DNA of 64,000 nucleotides from Leidyana gryllorum EB-2025a (GCA_048772705.1 JBLWGC010000109.1:1-64000), one strand, 5' to 3'; shown: positions 21,336 to 32,156, counted from the first letter of the stretch. The notes: generated from the letters alone by a model not told the origin. Numbers and translations: made by a program.

Positions 21336-23995
21336 TTATTGACTGTGTTGGTGGCTGTGATGAGGATACCCAGCTGTTAAGAGAAGGGAGCCTGCAAATG
21401 TCAGCGGCGGAAAAAGGCGCGCAAGAAGCGCATTCCAGCAGTTGTCGCCATGTTGAAAAGGATGAACTTTTACTATAGCTTGACATGGCTTCACCTGCTC
21501 GCCCCACATGTCGTGTTCGGGGGTGTCGGTCGTGCTCGTACAGACCACAGCAGATGAAGAGTCCCAGTTCATGCCCGTTAAGCAACTTTCCCAAAGAGAT
21601 GGAGATGGTGAAGTCACAGTGTCTTCCGCAGTGGGCGCGAATGGGCTTTTCCTGCTGTGGAACCCTGGACCTGCACTAAAGGAAAAAAAAGGGAGGCGGG
21701 ATCACTGATCTATCGATTTGTTTGTGCGTTCCGGTGTCTCCCGGGTGTTTGCTGGAGTGTGTCATCAATCAACGGGCACCACATGGCCGATGAGAGGAGC
21801 AACATGTTTTTCATGTCCTGCAGCCACGAGCCACTTTCCCATCCTGACTGGGGCCCCTGGGGCTGCCGGAGGGACGGTGGTGGTTGTTTCTCGCGGAGGG
21901 CGAGCCACAGAATGGTGATCAGGACCACAAGCGTCTTTGCACTCGTCAGCTAGCACTGAGGGGGGTGTGAAGAGTGGATGAGAAGGCCCATCTCACCGCA
22001 TTGCGAAGGTCCAGATGCCACGAGGCAAGGCATATCGCAGTCGCACACAAAGGCAGCTGGCAACTGGACGTTTGCATAGTCGCCCACTGGGAGGATAATT
22101 GATTCACAATGCCACTTTCCGTCTCCGCATCTTACCATCTCCGATCAACGACCCTCCGTCGGGTTCCTCAAACTCGATATCGTCGAAATCAGGGTTGTCT
22201 GGGGCACTACCAGATGTGTTGGGAAGTCCGGTCTTCTTGTCGACAGGCGAGACAGCGCCTCCCGCGCCGGGCGCTGCTGCCCCGGCTGAGCCGCCTGAAG
22301 CTTCTTTGTAAAGATTTTGTGCATCGCGATCCACTCCTTCATCACTGACATCGAAATCTGAGTCGAAGTCTGGACACTCGCGAGGGTACGGATGATTGTC
22401 GTTGTACGAGACATATCTGCCAACAGCTTTTAGCCACCGGAGGGTTTCCCTAAGCCTTACTGCGGGGGAACTTTCTTCATATTGATGTACAACGAGAACG
22501 AGCACAGTGGAGGGACAGCAACGGACATACAAGGCCCCTTAATGTCCTCTATCCAGAAGCCCGGACAGGCCACAAGTGTCAGAATGCAGTGAATGAAACA
22601 CATCGGAAAGGACATTGCCTCTCGCACGCCGATTGGAATCCAACACATGGGGAAGATCGAAGCACAATGCATCCCGAGGTACGACACTAAGGGAAGTTGA
22701 CGACGAGTCCCAGGTGATGGATGACTGGTTGGACTCACTGGCACATGCTTTGTAGAGCGCGTTGCTGGTTCTGCCCACTTTGGTGGCGAACTTTTCGGGG
22801 AAACTTGTGAGAATGCCTTTCATGATACCATCGGCTGTGCTCGCCAGCATAAAGTCGGCAATAGAAATGGGGTACAGTACAGAGAACAAACAATTGGGCC
22901 CCGTCAACATGGGCAGACAGGGGAGCGACCACATAATCCAACTGAGTTTGCAGCGAACTGCTCGTCGGGGAGGGAGATCTCCTCAAGTTGACTTACAAAG
23001 GGAAAGGGATCAAAGGTGGCACAATGTCAATGATGATCCCGACGATCGTCTGCACAACCGAGATTACGGACATGACAGCCATCATCTTCATCATGGTCGA
23101 GATGGGATTCGATGAGGAGCCGCCGCCACTTTGAGCCTTCTCAGCAACGCTCTGTGATAGAGGGAATGCCCATGGGTCTAAATGAGGGTCCTCGGCTCGG
23201 GAGGCGTACCATGAGCTGTTGACTGAGCCACTTTGACATGTCAAAGCCAAAGTTGAGCCTGAACGGCCCGCCCGGAAACGCTTGTGCGAGAGCGTCAGAG
23301 TCGACTGGGACTGCTGCCGCGCTCCCTCCGTCACAATGGGGCATCGTGGACTCTATCTCGCGGAGACTTTGAGCGAAACGGACCTGAGTCTCTTCGTTCA
23401 TGGTGCTCCGGACCAGTCTGTCGCCATCAAAGACAGTCAGTGACGCAACATAATTCGCTCACTCGGTATAGCCCTCCGTATCGAACCTGTCATCGAATAG
23501 TGCAATTGGATGACATTAGCTTTGTACTAACTGTTTGAAGAGATTGGCATATGTGAACTTAATGATTTGGGTCTTGAGAGTTTCTGTGTCATCGTGCGAT
23601 ACCCACTCGGGCTCCAGGGGATTACTGTCTGCCGAAATGGGCGCTTGGCAAACGGCTTTTAGAGCATTTGCAGTTTCCTGGAGCTGAGCTGTAAGAGTTT
23701 CTGGGTGCAAGTCATCAGGCGATAGGTTCTGGAAGAAGGGCTTCAATCTCTCGGCCAAACGAAACTGTGAGGCCGCTAAAGCGAGATCGCTACCCATGGA
23801 GCTGAACTCATGTTCAGGCGGGATGGTACAGGTGTCATTGGCCACATCGCCGTCCTCACCAATACCGAGTAGAAGGTGCTTGTTCAGAAGGCTCCAGTCT
23901 ACGGTTGGGATGTTGGGAGGAGTAAGCGGGGGGCCCGAGGGGATGGAAAGTCGACGACTAACTACTAGTGGTATAAGAGGGAGGAAGTGGAGCAT
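21336..23995 (-). CDS. Secreted cysteine-rich protein, 11 exons (689 aa)
   Basis: Exons 23995-23532, 23486-23463, 23417-23210, 23151-22997, 22941-22739, 22686-22461, 22416-22136, 22086-21997, 21955-21774, 21675-21495 and 21391-21336 all close in phase. Exon 2 is only 24 nt. MLHFLPLIPLVVSRRLS is a signal peptide. Two hydrophobic stretches follow: MKMMAVMSVISVVQTIVGII in exon 4 and a Cys-dotted one in exon 6 (FPMCFIHCILTLVACPG). The second half carries paired cysteines (CDCDMPC, CKDAC, HCGRHC, CC). The region 22,140-22,380 is acidic and Gly/Ala-rich. No known domain is seen. The donor of intron 9 (GTTGAT at 21,773) is weak, so that junction is the least sure. Confidence 0.65.
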
Positions 23996-24045
23996 TGACG
24001 ATTTTTTCGGGGTTTTGCACCCGTGAGGACGGGTGAGGCGGCACC

Positions 24046-24896
24046 ATGCAGTGTGACGAGACCATCTGGAGCGTCTGTGGCAAGGACTTTTGCTCCTTCA
24101 AGACCAAGTGAGTTTCACACTCCTCTCGCCCAGCACCTCATGCTTTCGCAGATTCAACGATGTCACTTTATGCCGAAACATCTATAATGTGACAGGCGAG
24201 TGCCGGCGTTCTACCTGCCCGTTGGCCAACTCCTACTATGGGACCATAATTGAGCGGAATGGTACTCCAATCCTTTATATCAAGACCATTGAGAGGGCTC
24301 ACACCCCGGCCAAGTTATGGGAGAAGATTCCTTTGAGTCTGGACACCGAGAAAGCCTTTGAGCAGATAGAGCTCAATATGCGCAATATCTATAAGGACAA
24401 ACAGATTGAGCGCTGCAAGAACCGATACTTACGTATCAAGGAGATTCTTGCGCGTCAACGGCAGTTGGCTCTCAAACCAGAGTGGGTCTCTCTTATCTTT
24501 GAGTGTCTCTTTGATACCACACGTGTGTGCGCAGAGTGGTCCGGGAGGTGGAAACCCGTAAGGTGGCACGGAGGGAAGCCAACAGAGAAGTCAAAGCGCT
24601 GAAAGCGGCAAAGATTCACGATTCTGTCAAGGAAGAGCTACTCGCCCGGCTGAAACAGGTAAGAGTTTGCAGCAGCGTATTTGGTTATTCGGGCACGCAC
24701 CCTGCAGGGCCACTACGGAACTATTTATAACTATCCTGCTCGGCAATTCAATGACTTATTGGACGACGAAGGGGAGGAGGAGATAAGTGAGGACGAGGAA
24801 GCCATCACAGAGGATGATGAGGAAGAGGATATGGGTGAAGAAGAAGAAGAGGAAGACTATGAGATAGACGATATTGAGGACTTGGACCTCGCTTAG
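24046..24896 (+). CDS. MAK16: Ribosome biogenesis protein MAK16 (234 aa)
   Basis: Four exons: 24046-24107, 24152-24481, 24535-24658, 24708-24896. Introns are 44, 53 and 49 nt. The N-terminus MQCDETIWSVCGKDFCSFK and the motif CRNIYNVTGECRRSTCPLAN carry the conserved cysteines of the L28e-like domain of MAK16. LYIKTIERAHTPAKLWEKIP and the basic helix follow as in yeast and human. The final ~45 residues are almost all Asp/Glu, as expected. MAK16 joins the early 60S (Rpf1-Mak16) pre-ribosome in the nucleolus. Confidence 0.95.
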
Positions 24897-25023
24897 GATG
24901 GTAGTAGCTATCGATAGGTGGTCCATTAATGGGAACAACAACAACAACAACGAATATAGACTCGAACACGTGCACTCTGTGTGGGTGAAGCGCTCGCTCC
25001 CTGTCTGATTCCGCAACCTCCTC

Positions 25024-25520
25024 CTACTCCATTTCCTGCCGCTTGGCGACTGCGTCCACGGCCTCGTGGACTGAGAATCTATCGAACGGCGCGGAGGCGC
25101 TCGGGGCTATCCAGAAGAAGAGTGATAAGAAGGATAGATAGACACATGAGAACGTACCAAAGGAGAATTCGCCAAACTCAATCCGGTCCTCGGTTCCCAT
25201 GAGAACCTTCAAAGAGAGCATACTGCTGGGGAGACCAGTGCCCTGCAGGCGTCGTTGATGGGACACCATTTCCCTCTCTCTCATCAAAGAGGAAGGGGCG
25301 TGAGCTCCATACACAGCGCCAGCCAGGCGCAGCTTCATCAACTCCATCTCATGTTCCCCCTGTGTCAACACAAAAGTGACACCCTCTCAGCCGCAGTGAG
25401 TACACTTACCTTAAGGACGAGGTCTTCAACAACATTCTGGGAGACTTGGCCGAGGTCTCTGGGTCGGAAGGGCTCGCGGAAGCGGTCAGAAACCGCGTTG
25501 TCGAGCTTGAGGTAATCCAT
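25024..25520 (-). CDS. UMP1: Proteasome maturation factor UMP1/POMP (131 aa)
   Basis: Three exons: 25520-25410, 25359-25158, 25106-25024. Introns are 50 and 51 nt. Length and layout fit UMP1: GEHEMELMKLRLAGAVYGAH (family 'HPLE....+....l+.vyG...'), then MREREMVSHQRRLQGTGLPS and SLKVLMGTEDRIEFGEF. The tail SASAPFDRFSVHEAVDA is less conserved. UMP1 chaperones 20S core particle half-mers and is degraded on assembly. It is divergent from CIAO1. Confidence 0.85.
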
Positions 25521-25863
25521 GGCGGTACTTGAAAATATATTTATGGACTATTAGGCGGGTGGAGACGCTATAGGAATGGGGGCCGGTGCGTGAGTGCTTT
25601 TTGCCGTACCACCGGGTGGGACTGAGCTGAGCTGTTGATTAGGAGAGTGGTCTTTTGGGCGTGGTGTGTCTATTGGTTGGTTGGCTGCATTATTATTCGC
25701 ACAATAATAGTCTGTCTGAGTTGATCGCGGCCTCCCCCAAATCATTCCTCTCTTCTGCTATGTGGCAAAAGGAGATCAGATAGTGATTGACTGAGTTAAG
25801 TTTTCCCTCCACCAAGCCGTGTCAAGTCAGGTAACGTCGCGTAGAGTGCCGGTTTTTTGGGTA
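25521..25863. promoter_or_regulatory. Divergent promoter region UMP1/CIAO1 (343 nt)
   Basis: A relatively large non-coding interval between divergent start codons. It contains TTGGTTGGTTGGC and a TTATTATTCGCACAATAATA near-palindrome (about 25,691-25,710). The plus frame is open for 45 nt upstream of the chosen CIAO1 ATG but has no earlier ATG. Confidence 0.45.
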
Positions 25864-27135
25864 ATGGCAAGTGCTATTCTGAGACGCGAGGCGAAGGTTG
25901 ATGCTTTAGATTGGGTTCGAGACGTCGGAGAAGCTGAGACCCGTATCTGGCAGGCTGTATGGCGTCCTCATACATCTGAAGTCTACTCTTGCGGCGGAAG
26001 GAGCGTCAAGCGTTGGAGACCGAAAGGGTCTGAACTAGAGCTTGTTGAAGGTCTCCCGGTCCGGGAGCGTCACAAGAAGTCCATACGGCGTTTGGCCTTT
26101 GACCAGCTGGGCAACCTGCTCGCGTGTGCCAGTTTTGACGGAACTGTATCCTTATGGAGCTATGACGAAGTGACCAATCAATGGAACTTTCTTTATAGTG
26201 TGCAAGGGCACGAAAGCGAGGTGAAGGGGGTGGCCTTTAGCTACCAGACCACTGACAATGATGGAATGATTATCGCAACATGCGGAAGAGACCACACAGT
26301 GTGGATTCATGGAGAGTATAAGGGCGGGATTGCATCCGAACAGCAATTCTACTGTCTCAGTGTCCTGTCGAATCACACCCAAGGTGAGTTTTTGAGTCCA
26401 CCGATTCTCGGCTTGACGCAGTGCGGCACAGACGTAAAATGTGTGGTCTTCCACCCCACCAAGCCATTGCTAGTATCCACATCATACGACAGCACCACGA
26501 GACTATATACGCAATCCGGCAATGACGAATCTGATGAATGGCGACAGTCTCAAGCCCTCACTCATGCCAGTGATACAGTTTGGGATGCGGCTTTCACTCA
26601 AGACGGTGAGACCAGGAGCCCAGCCATCTGTCCCCACTCACTCTTGTCTTCTTCGTCGTCAGGTGGTCTGCTGACAGTTTGTAGTGCAGACGGAACAATA
26701 TACGTTTATCGGGAAACGGCTCCTGGCGTTACCGCTCAGCAAGTCGTGATGCCTCGGTCTGCTCTGTTCAACACTGCCCTGCAGGCGTCCACTAAGTGGA
26801 AGAAAGTTGAGTGGGGGTTGGACAGCGAGATTGATATCTCGACCGATATCTGCGAGCAACCGATCTATTCAGTTGACATTGTCTGCGTGGCGCGACATGG
26901 AGTCCTGGCCGAATATGTCGCCGCTGGATGCGGCGACCATTCAATTCGACTCTTCCGGCGACACAAGGGCCAGTCCTCTCGAAACTGGGAAAAGCTACCC
27001 CCAATATTGGACGCCCATCAGGGCGATGTAAATTCCGTCCGCTGGTCTCGACAAATCGATACTGACGAGATTCTCCTGGCCAGCGGCGGGGATGATGGCC
27101 GAGTCGTCATTTGGGCAGTTCCAACTAGTGAATGA
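25864..27135 (+). CDS. CIAO1: Cytosolic Fe-S assembly WD40 protein CIAO1 (388 aa)
   Basis: Three exons: 25864-26383, 26432-26605, 26663-27135. Introns are 48 and 57 nt. Seven WD-type repeats are readable. Blades 2-5 match CIAO1 well: HKKSIRRLAFDQLGNLLACA, GHESEVKGVAF, VLSNHTQ then DVKCVVFHPTKPLLVSTSYD, and SDTVWDAAF. The intron-1 acceptor was chosen so that NHTQ joins DVK as in other CIAO1 proteins; the nearer AG breaks frame. CIAO1 helps deliver Fe-S clusters to cytosolic and nuclear proteins as part of the targeting complex. The stop lies 20 nt from the convergent DGAT2 stop. Confidence 0.9.
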   Translation: MASAILRREAKVDALDWVRDVGEAETRIWQAVWRPHTSEVYSCGGRSVKRWRPKGSELELVEGLPVRERHKKSIRRLAFDQLGNLLACASFDGTVSLWSYDEVTNQWNFLYSVQGHESEVKGVAFSYQTTDNDGMIIATCGRDHTVWIHGEYKGGIASEQQFYCLSVLSNHTQGEFLSPPILGLTQCGTDVKCVVFHPTKPLLVSTSYDSTTRLYTQSGNDESDEWRQSQALTHASDTVWDAAFTQDGETRSPAICPHSLLSSSSSGGLLTVCSADGTIYVYRETAPGVTAQQVVMPRSALFNTALQASTKWKKVEWGLDSEIDISTDICEQPIYSVDIVCVARHGVLAEYVAAGCGDHSIRLFRRHKGQSSRNWEKLPPILDAHQGDVNSVRWSRQIDTDEILLASGGDDGRVVIWAVPTSE

Positions 27136-27155
27136 CTACATGTGCAGGATTTACA

Positions 27156-28784
27156 TCATATGATGGTCAGGGTTTTATTCCGATAACCGGCGTGAAGATG
27201 CTTGTAAGTTTCGAACACTCTCTGTAGAGGACAACCGATAGATACTGATGATATAATGGGTGTGTACACGTACCTCAATCTCCGCTTTCACACGCGCGTG
27301 CTCCTGATTGATCACTTCCATCGTCAATTCCTGGGGTCTGTGTGAATAGTCCGGCATCTTTAGCACGTGGCCTGTAACTATGGTGACCTTCGTTCTGCAA
27401 ATCACCACATGGCCGAACGGAACAAATGCCACGTTTTGGTGCTTACGGTTCAGCTAGGGGCGTGCCGTACCGCCCCCAGAAGATCGTCAAACTGGACTTC
27501 AGGGCGCGACTGATCTTCGCGCTGGCCTCTGAAATCAGCAACCGGAACATCATTGTATTGCCGAACAAATACGATACGTTGATATCCGCGCCAGTTTCCT
27601 ACACACTCAATCATACTGCTCCAAAAGCCCACCACCTTACCAGAGCGAGTTTAATGCAACCCTTTCGGTGTTCAAAATAGAGTTGCTCCCGCTTTGGGTT
27701 CGACAGGAACAACTCCGCAACACCTCCGGGATAAATGCACACGTCCTCCCTCCGTTCACGCAAAACGTGACGAAGTGAGGAACGCGAGCCCGATACCAAT
27801 CCGAAAACACCCAGGATATGTCGTAGCAGAGGCATCACCAGCAGTACTGACGCGCCAGCCGTGTTGCTAGTACGGATGTCGATCATACTGCCAATGGACC
27901 ATCCGCCAAAAGACACCACTCCGTGTGGATATAATAGCCACACTAAAGGCTTCGGATGCCGCTTGATATCGGCCGGAGTATCTTCTGAAGGAAGACCAGA
28001 GCGAAGTCAACGCAAGCTCAGAAAGACAACACGCATACTGACACATCAGCACTTGTGTGTGCAAACGCCGACTCATCCATGGAAAGGATTACGCCACTGC
28101 GTCTCGCACCAGCTCAAATCACAATGGGACCCGAGGAAAGACAGAAGATGGAAACTTGAGGAGTGATTACATCAAAACAGCACACACGGTGTTTGGGTGT
28201 GGGTGTGTTGATGGGCGAGCGGGTTGCAACTTACCGAGGTACAGATCAGCATCAAAGTAGAGAGGAACACTGTTATAGAGCCTGAGAGGTTGTAGGGTGA
28301 AACAGGGGCTGCAAAGGGTGGCCTACTTGGAGTGTCGCAAAAGTCCCCATCGACCAGCCGGAAGAACAGCTAGTACAAGCCATAAGGCTGCAGTGAGAAG
28401 GGACTGGAACGAAGCTCGACTAAGTAGTATATAGGAGGGTATTAGGACGAAGGAGGCGAGGGGTACGAAGTAATAGAGGACAGCAATCAACGTGCAAACG
28501 CTGGCTCCCACAAAGCGCCACAAACGAAGTTGCTGCGGACTTAAACCCTTGAAGAAGTCCCTAGCCGAGACAACGAGGGCGGCGGGCGCCTTAGGCTTGG
28601 GTCTGGCGGCAGAGCTGGGGGGGCTACTTTGTGAGTTTGACATGGCCCTGTCCAGGCACTGCTCCTTCCACTCGTTGAAGCTCATAGGATTCTCCTCCAT
28701 AGACGCAGCGGTAGTACTTGTGGTGGCTTGCTGCTTACCGGCCCCACGAGTGGTCATTTCGACCTCTGGGACGTTCTCGGACAT
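27156..28784 (-). CDS. DGAT2-family acyl-CoA:diacylglycerol acyltransferase (395 aa)
   Basis: Six exons: 28784-28327, 28281-28235, 27984-27641, 27598-27447, 27394-27274, 27221-27156. Introns are 45, 250, 42, 52 and 52 nt. An N-terminal hydrophobic hairpin (residues ~80-145) is followed by WLLYPHGVVSFG, the family HPHG motif with Tyr for the first His. Then come RHILGVFGLVSGSRSS, VCIYPGGVAELF and RKGCIKLAL, leading to LFGN, which match the glycerol-binding and GG signatures. DGAT2 makes storage triacylglycerol in the ER. A nearer acceptor would give an 18-nt first intron; the 45-nt version keeps the same frame and is preferred. Confidence 0.85.
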
Positions 28785-28889
28785 GGGCTGCTGCCAAATT
28801 TACAGTCAATATCAAACAGTCAAGGTTTCTCTAGTTAAAGGAGCTGGCGATGAGAGAGAGAGTGAGGTATGCGAACGAAAATCATTCAA

Positions 28890-30227
28890 TCATTGACGGC
28901 TACTTTCTGCCTTCTGCTGCTGCTGGGGTATGAAGTAATCCTCCTCCGCTTTCGGAGTGTTCTCGGCGTCGTTAGCACGACGGAATGGTGCAAGCTGACC
29001 AGTGGCTGCAATACCTTGGCCATGTTTGCCCAAAATCATGGACTGCTGCCAGTCTACGCCGGGTTCATATGGCATACGGATCATGAAGGGGGGGTTGTTG
29101 GGGTCCACAGGGCCTTGTGGAGTAGCTCCAGGGGCGATGTAGTAGTTTTTGTTGGGTCCATATTGGACGGCCGGTGCCATCTGCTCGAAAGGCTGAGGTC
29201 TATAAAAATCAGACCACCTCGCGGGAGCATTGTAAACCTGTGGGGGCATTGGCTGCATCTCCAGAGCCGCGGGAGCTGCGTTCGGTGGTGTCGTTGTCGT
29301 CACCGGAGCTGCCTCTTGTTCAGCTGCATTGGCAGCACGAGTGTCCAAGACAGCCACTCGACCATCACGATCAATGAGTGCGAAAGGAACGTACTCAATG
29401 GGAGGTAACTGAACGGCAGGCGACGGTGGCTGCTCGGAGTCCACATTGTTCGCCTCATCCTCTTTGAAAGCTGCTGGTCCTTGCTGTTGAATGATCACCA
29501 GCGGACCGCCCTGGCGATCCACGAAAACAGGATGCTGATAGACTAACTGCTCAGGAGCACCTTTCCACGGCGGACCAGCATTGTCCTCCGCGGCTGGGTG
29601 GCTGGTGCTGTTCTCGTCATCTACCGCAACCACAGGCATGGGAGTCACCACCGGTGGTTCGTCTGTGTCCTCAGAGGTCGCAGACGCCGTAGTCGGTGTC
29701 ACACCTTCCCCATTGGCGGCAACCAAAACATTCCGGCGCAAGCGGTCAATATCAGTCGCGCTGACCTGGAAGACCGGGGCCAGGAAACTTGGTCCCATTG
29801 CTGTATTAGCTGGGGTCGTCCCTTGCAGGAAAGGGCTCTCGGAGTCAAACACGGACGGCCCGTTCCCGGCGGAATTGCGCTGGCGGGCTCGAGCTGCTCT
29901 TTCAGCGCGAGCGGCCGCAGGCATTCGACCTGGCGGAGTAGCCAGTAACGCCTGGTAAAGCGTCTGTAGAATGACTTCCGCGGGCGGAGTGTCCACCGTC
30001 GGCGTAGCTGCTGCCCCCATGGGCTCCACTTGGCGATTGTTCCTTGCGGCGCTGCGTGTCCTCGCAGAACCCCTAGGAGCAGGACCAGGAACCGCTCGAA
30101 CGGCTGTGTTCACGGGCCCAGACTCCGCTGGAGCCAATAAGGCAAACCCATAGGGTTGCAAAGGCGTTGGTGACACGGGTTCCCCGTGGCATAGTGCGAT
30201 CCCAATAAAAATGCTCACGTACTTCAT
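28890..30227 (-). CDS. Secreted Pro/Ala/Gln-rich protein (445 aa)
   Basis: Single exon. MKYVSIFIGIALCHG is a signal peptide. The rest is Pro-, Ala-, Asn- and Gln-rich with few cysteines, so mostly disordered. Short Ala/Arg-rich helices occur near residues 100-120 (AARAERAARARQR). The C-terminal half repeats a rough theme of hydrophobic patch plus Asp-Arg (VFVDRQGGPLVI, FALIDRDGRVAVLD). The end is polyGln (PQQQQ). No known domain. It neighbours two further secreted proteins. Confidence 0.75.
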   Translation of the reverse strand: MKYVSIFIGIALCHGEPVSPTPLQPYGFALLAPAESGPVNTAVRAVPGPAPRGSARTRSAARNNRQVEPMGAAATPTVDTPPAEVILQTLYQALLATPPGRMPAAARAERAARARQRNSAGNGPSVFDSESPFLQGTTPANTAMGPSFLAPVFQVSATDIDRLRRNVLVAANGEGVTPTTASATSEDTDEPPVVTPMPVVAVDDENSTSHPAAEDNAGPPWKGAPEQLVYQHPVFVDRQGGPLVIIQQQGPAAFKEDEANNVDSEQPPSPAVQLPPIEYVPFALIDRDGRVAVLDTRAANAAEQEAAPVTTTTPPNAAPAALEMQPMPPQVYNAPARWSDFYRPQPFEQMAPAVQYGPNKNYYIAPGATPQGPVDPNNPPFMIRMPYEPGVDWQQSMILGKHGQGIAATGQLAPFRRANDAENTPKAEEDYFIPQQQQKAESSRQ

Positions 30228-30462
30228 TCCAGGCAACGTTCTCTGTGTTTAATAGACAAACACTCTCCCTCAAAGCTCAGCCAGAAAACTACCCAACAAA
30301 CAGGCTCGCCATTGGGACGTTACATTGCAGCCGCACATATCTTACCATACTTGAATATTGCAATCCGGCAAAGGCACAAAGTAACTTGGTTAATTAGACG
30401 AAGTGGGCCCGCAGCCCAAACCTTCCTCTGTAAAACGATCTACAACTTCGGAAAAAATCTTC

Positions 30463-31131
30463 TCACGCCCTTTCCTCCTCCCCGTAACCACGAAGATACT
30501 TGTTCTTCCCCATGGGAGTAGGGGCGAACGCATTCGGCCAGGCGCGCCCATTCTGCTGTTGGGGAGCATTTGGTTTCGCTTCGAATTGTATTACCAATGG
30601 GTCGCGGCGGCCGCCTTCATTGCCTTCAGTAGTTCCAAGGGTGATGGTGCCCCGATCGCGGGCGTCGATCAGTTCAGGCATCGTACCGATGTTGATGATG
30701 GCAGAAGCAGCAGAGTTGGGGGACTGGACGTCATCCAACGTCTGAGTCTCATGAGGCTCATACTCCCATGAAAACCGGTCGTTGCCACAGGGATAGTGGT
30801 AGGGATAGGGATAAGGCCACATCATCGGAGGCTCCGCGTGCACATGGCCCATTGTCGGCATGGGGATCGTAGGCATTTGGATGGTCGGCATTTGGTGATG
30901 ATGATGGTATTGCGGAGCTGGGACAGCTACAGGGGCTTGAATGGTCGCAGTGGTGTAGGTCGGAGTCGGAGCTACATACATGGCAGCAGGCTCCAAGACG
31001 TACTCGGGGACGTAAGCTTTCTGGCCGTGGGCCTTGTAGCTCTTGCCCATCCCGTCGAGCGTCTCCTCCTCGCGGGGAACATCATCTGCGGCAGCAGCCC
31101 AGGCAGCCAGAGCACAGAGTACCAACTGCAT
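30463..31131 (-). CDS. Secreted Pro/Tyr/His-rich protein (222 aa)
   Basis: Single exon. MQLVLCALAAWAAAADD is a textbook signal peptide with a cleavage site. Residues ~45-120 are Pro/Thr/His/Met-rich, with a HHHH cluster, three MPT(I/M) steps and YPYPYHYP. A mixed segment follows (INIGTMPELIDARDRGTITL). The tail is basic-acidic. The Tyr/Pro/His composition resembles cross-linked wall or matrix proteins, but that is only a composition argument. It lies 235 nt downstream (on the minus strand, upstream) of the 28,890 gene and shares its style. Confidence 0.75.
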   Translation of the reverse strand: MQLVLCALAAWAAAADDVPREEETLDGMGKSYKAHGQKAYVPEYVLEPAAMYVAPTPTYTTATIQAPVAVPAPQYHHHHQMPTIQMPTIPMPTMGHVHAEPPMMWPYPYPYHYPCGNDRFSWEYEPHETQTLDDVQSPNSAASAIINIGTMPELIDARDRGTITLGTTEGNEGGRRDPLVIQFEAKPNAPQQQNGRAWPNAFAPTPMGKNKYLRGYGEEERA

Positions 31132-31320
31132 CTTGACCTTTGATCTAGAGCGTGTCGTACAAGCGATCCTTGTTGCTCAGTTTTTCACTCCACGGCCGTC
31201 GGAAAGAAAGAGTCCCACGTCGCACCCCACGGACCCAAGTGCGGAAACAACAGTCGCTCAGGGTCCGTGTTGTGGTCGGGTTTCGGGGGGAGTCGCTTAG
31301 AGATAAGGGTGTGCACACAC

Positions 31321-32156
31321 ATGAAATGGGTGACAGCGATATTGATGATACCAATAAACGCCTCTTTAATGGGCGAAAAGTGCCTATTTGATCACAGAGG
31401 CTTCATCAGCATTCTGAATGAAGTAAGTGGCATCTTTAAAGGGTCGCAGCACACACGTTGACACGTCAGTACCGAGCGATGAGGGCCACTCGGCCACTAG
31501 AGCACTCGCTTGTATTGGAAGAGTGAGTTGGCAGTTGTATAATTCGATTTCACATTGGGCATCAGGGATACAGTGCATCACTTTAGCGCCTTGCAGGAAG
31601 AGGTCGAGGAGCTGCGCGCGGAGTACCCAACGATTGTGACCAAGAAGGTCCAGAGTACCCATGAAGAATTACCGGACGTTCTCGACGACTGGTTGCAGCA
31701 CGAAGCAGTTGGCACACTACTGAAGCAACCAGCCTTGGCAAGTGTGGAGCCTTGTGCTTTTCTGGGCGAGGCAAATGCAGAAGGCTATATCACCTTTAGT
31801 CTGGATAGAGGGATAAGTGCCGATCCAGAACCACTAGCGGAGCGCATGTGAGTGAAGGTGATTTTATACCGCACATACATACACGCAGTGAACTCGACGC
31901 CATGCGCGTGGCCGAGGTTGATGCTGAGGGAGGAGCGGCAGACTCTACACAGAGTGCTTCGATGATGGCGTTACTGGTAGGTGCCAAGCTTATGTGTGGA
32001 TGATCTTTTCAGCTGCTTTCACATGAAACGAATCGAGTTGGATGTACACGGTGGTGTTGTGATCAACATCATCTGGTGATTTGTCGCGTTGCCCCGAGCA
32101 TCGTGATGAACCCAGCAACAACAAGCAGCTTGGTGCGACCAAAAATAGTTTTGTAG
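31321..32156 (+). CDS. Secreted orphan protein with a very short intron (221 aa)
   Basis: Five exons in phase: 31321-31422, 31442-31522, 31597-31847, 31889-31976, 32013-32156. MKWVTAILMIPINASL is a signal peptide. The middle is acidic and helical (EEVEELRAEYPTIVTKK, LDDWLQHEAVGTLL), and the C-terminus carries GCTRWCCDQHH. The first intron would be only 19 nt (GTAAGT...AAAG); no other acceptor keeps the frame. If that intron is wrong, the N-terminus is wrong too, while exons 3-5 stand on their own. No domain is recognised. The stop precedes the RER1 ATG by 23 nt. Confidence 0.5.

Noticed and set aside
28309-28326. 18-nt intron in the DGAT2 gene
   Set aside because: A second acceptor 27 nt further on keeps the same frame, has a better pyrimidine tract and gives a normal 45-nt intron.
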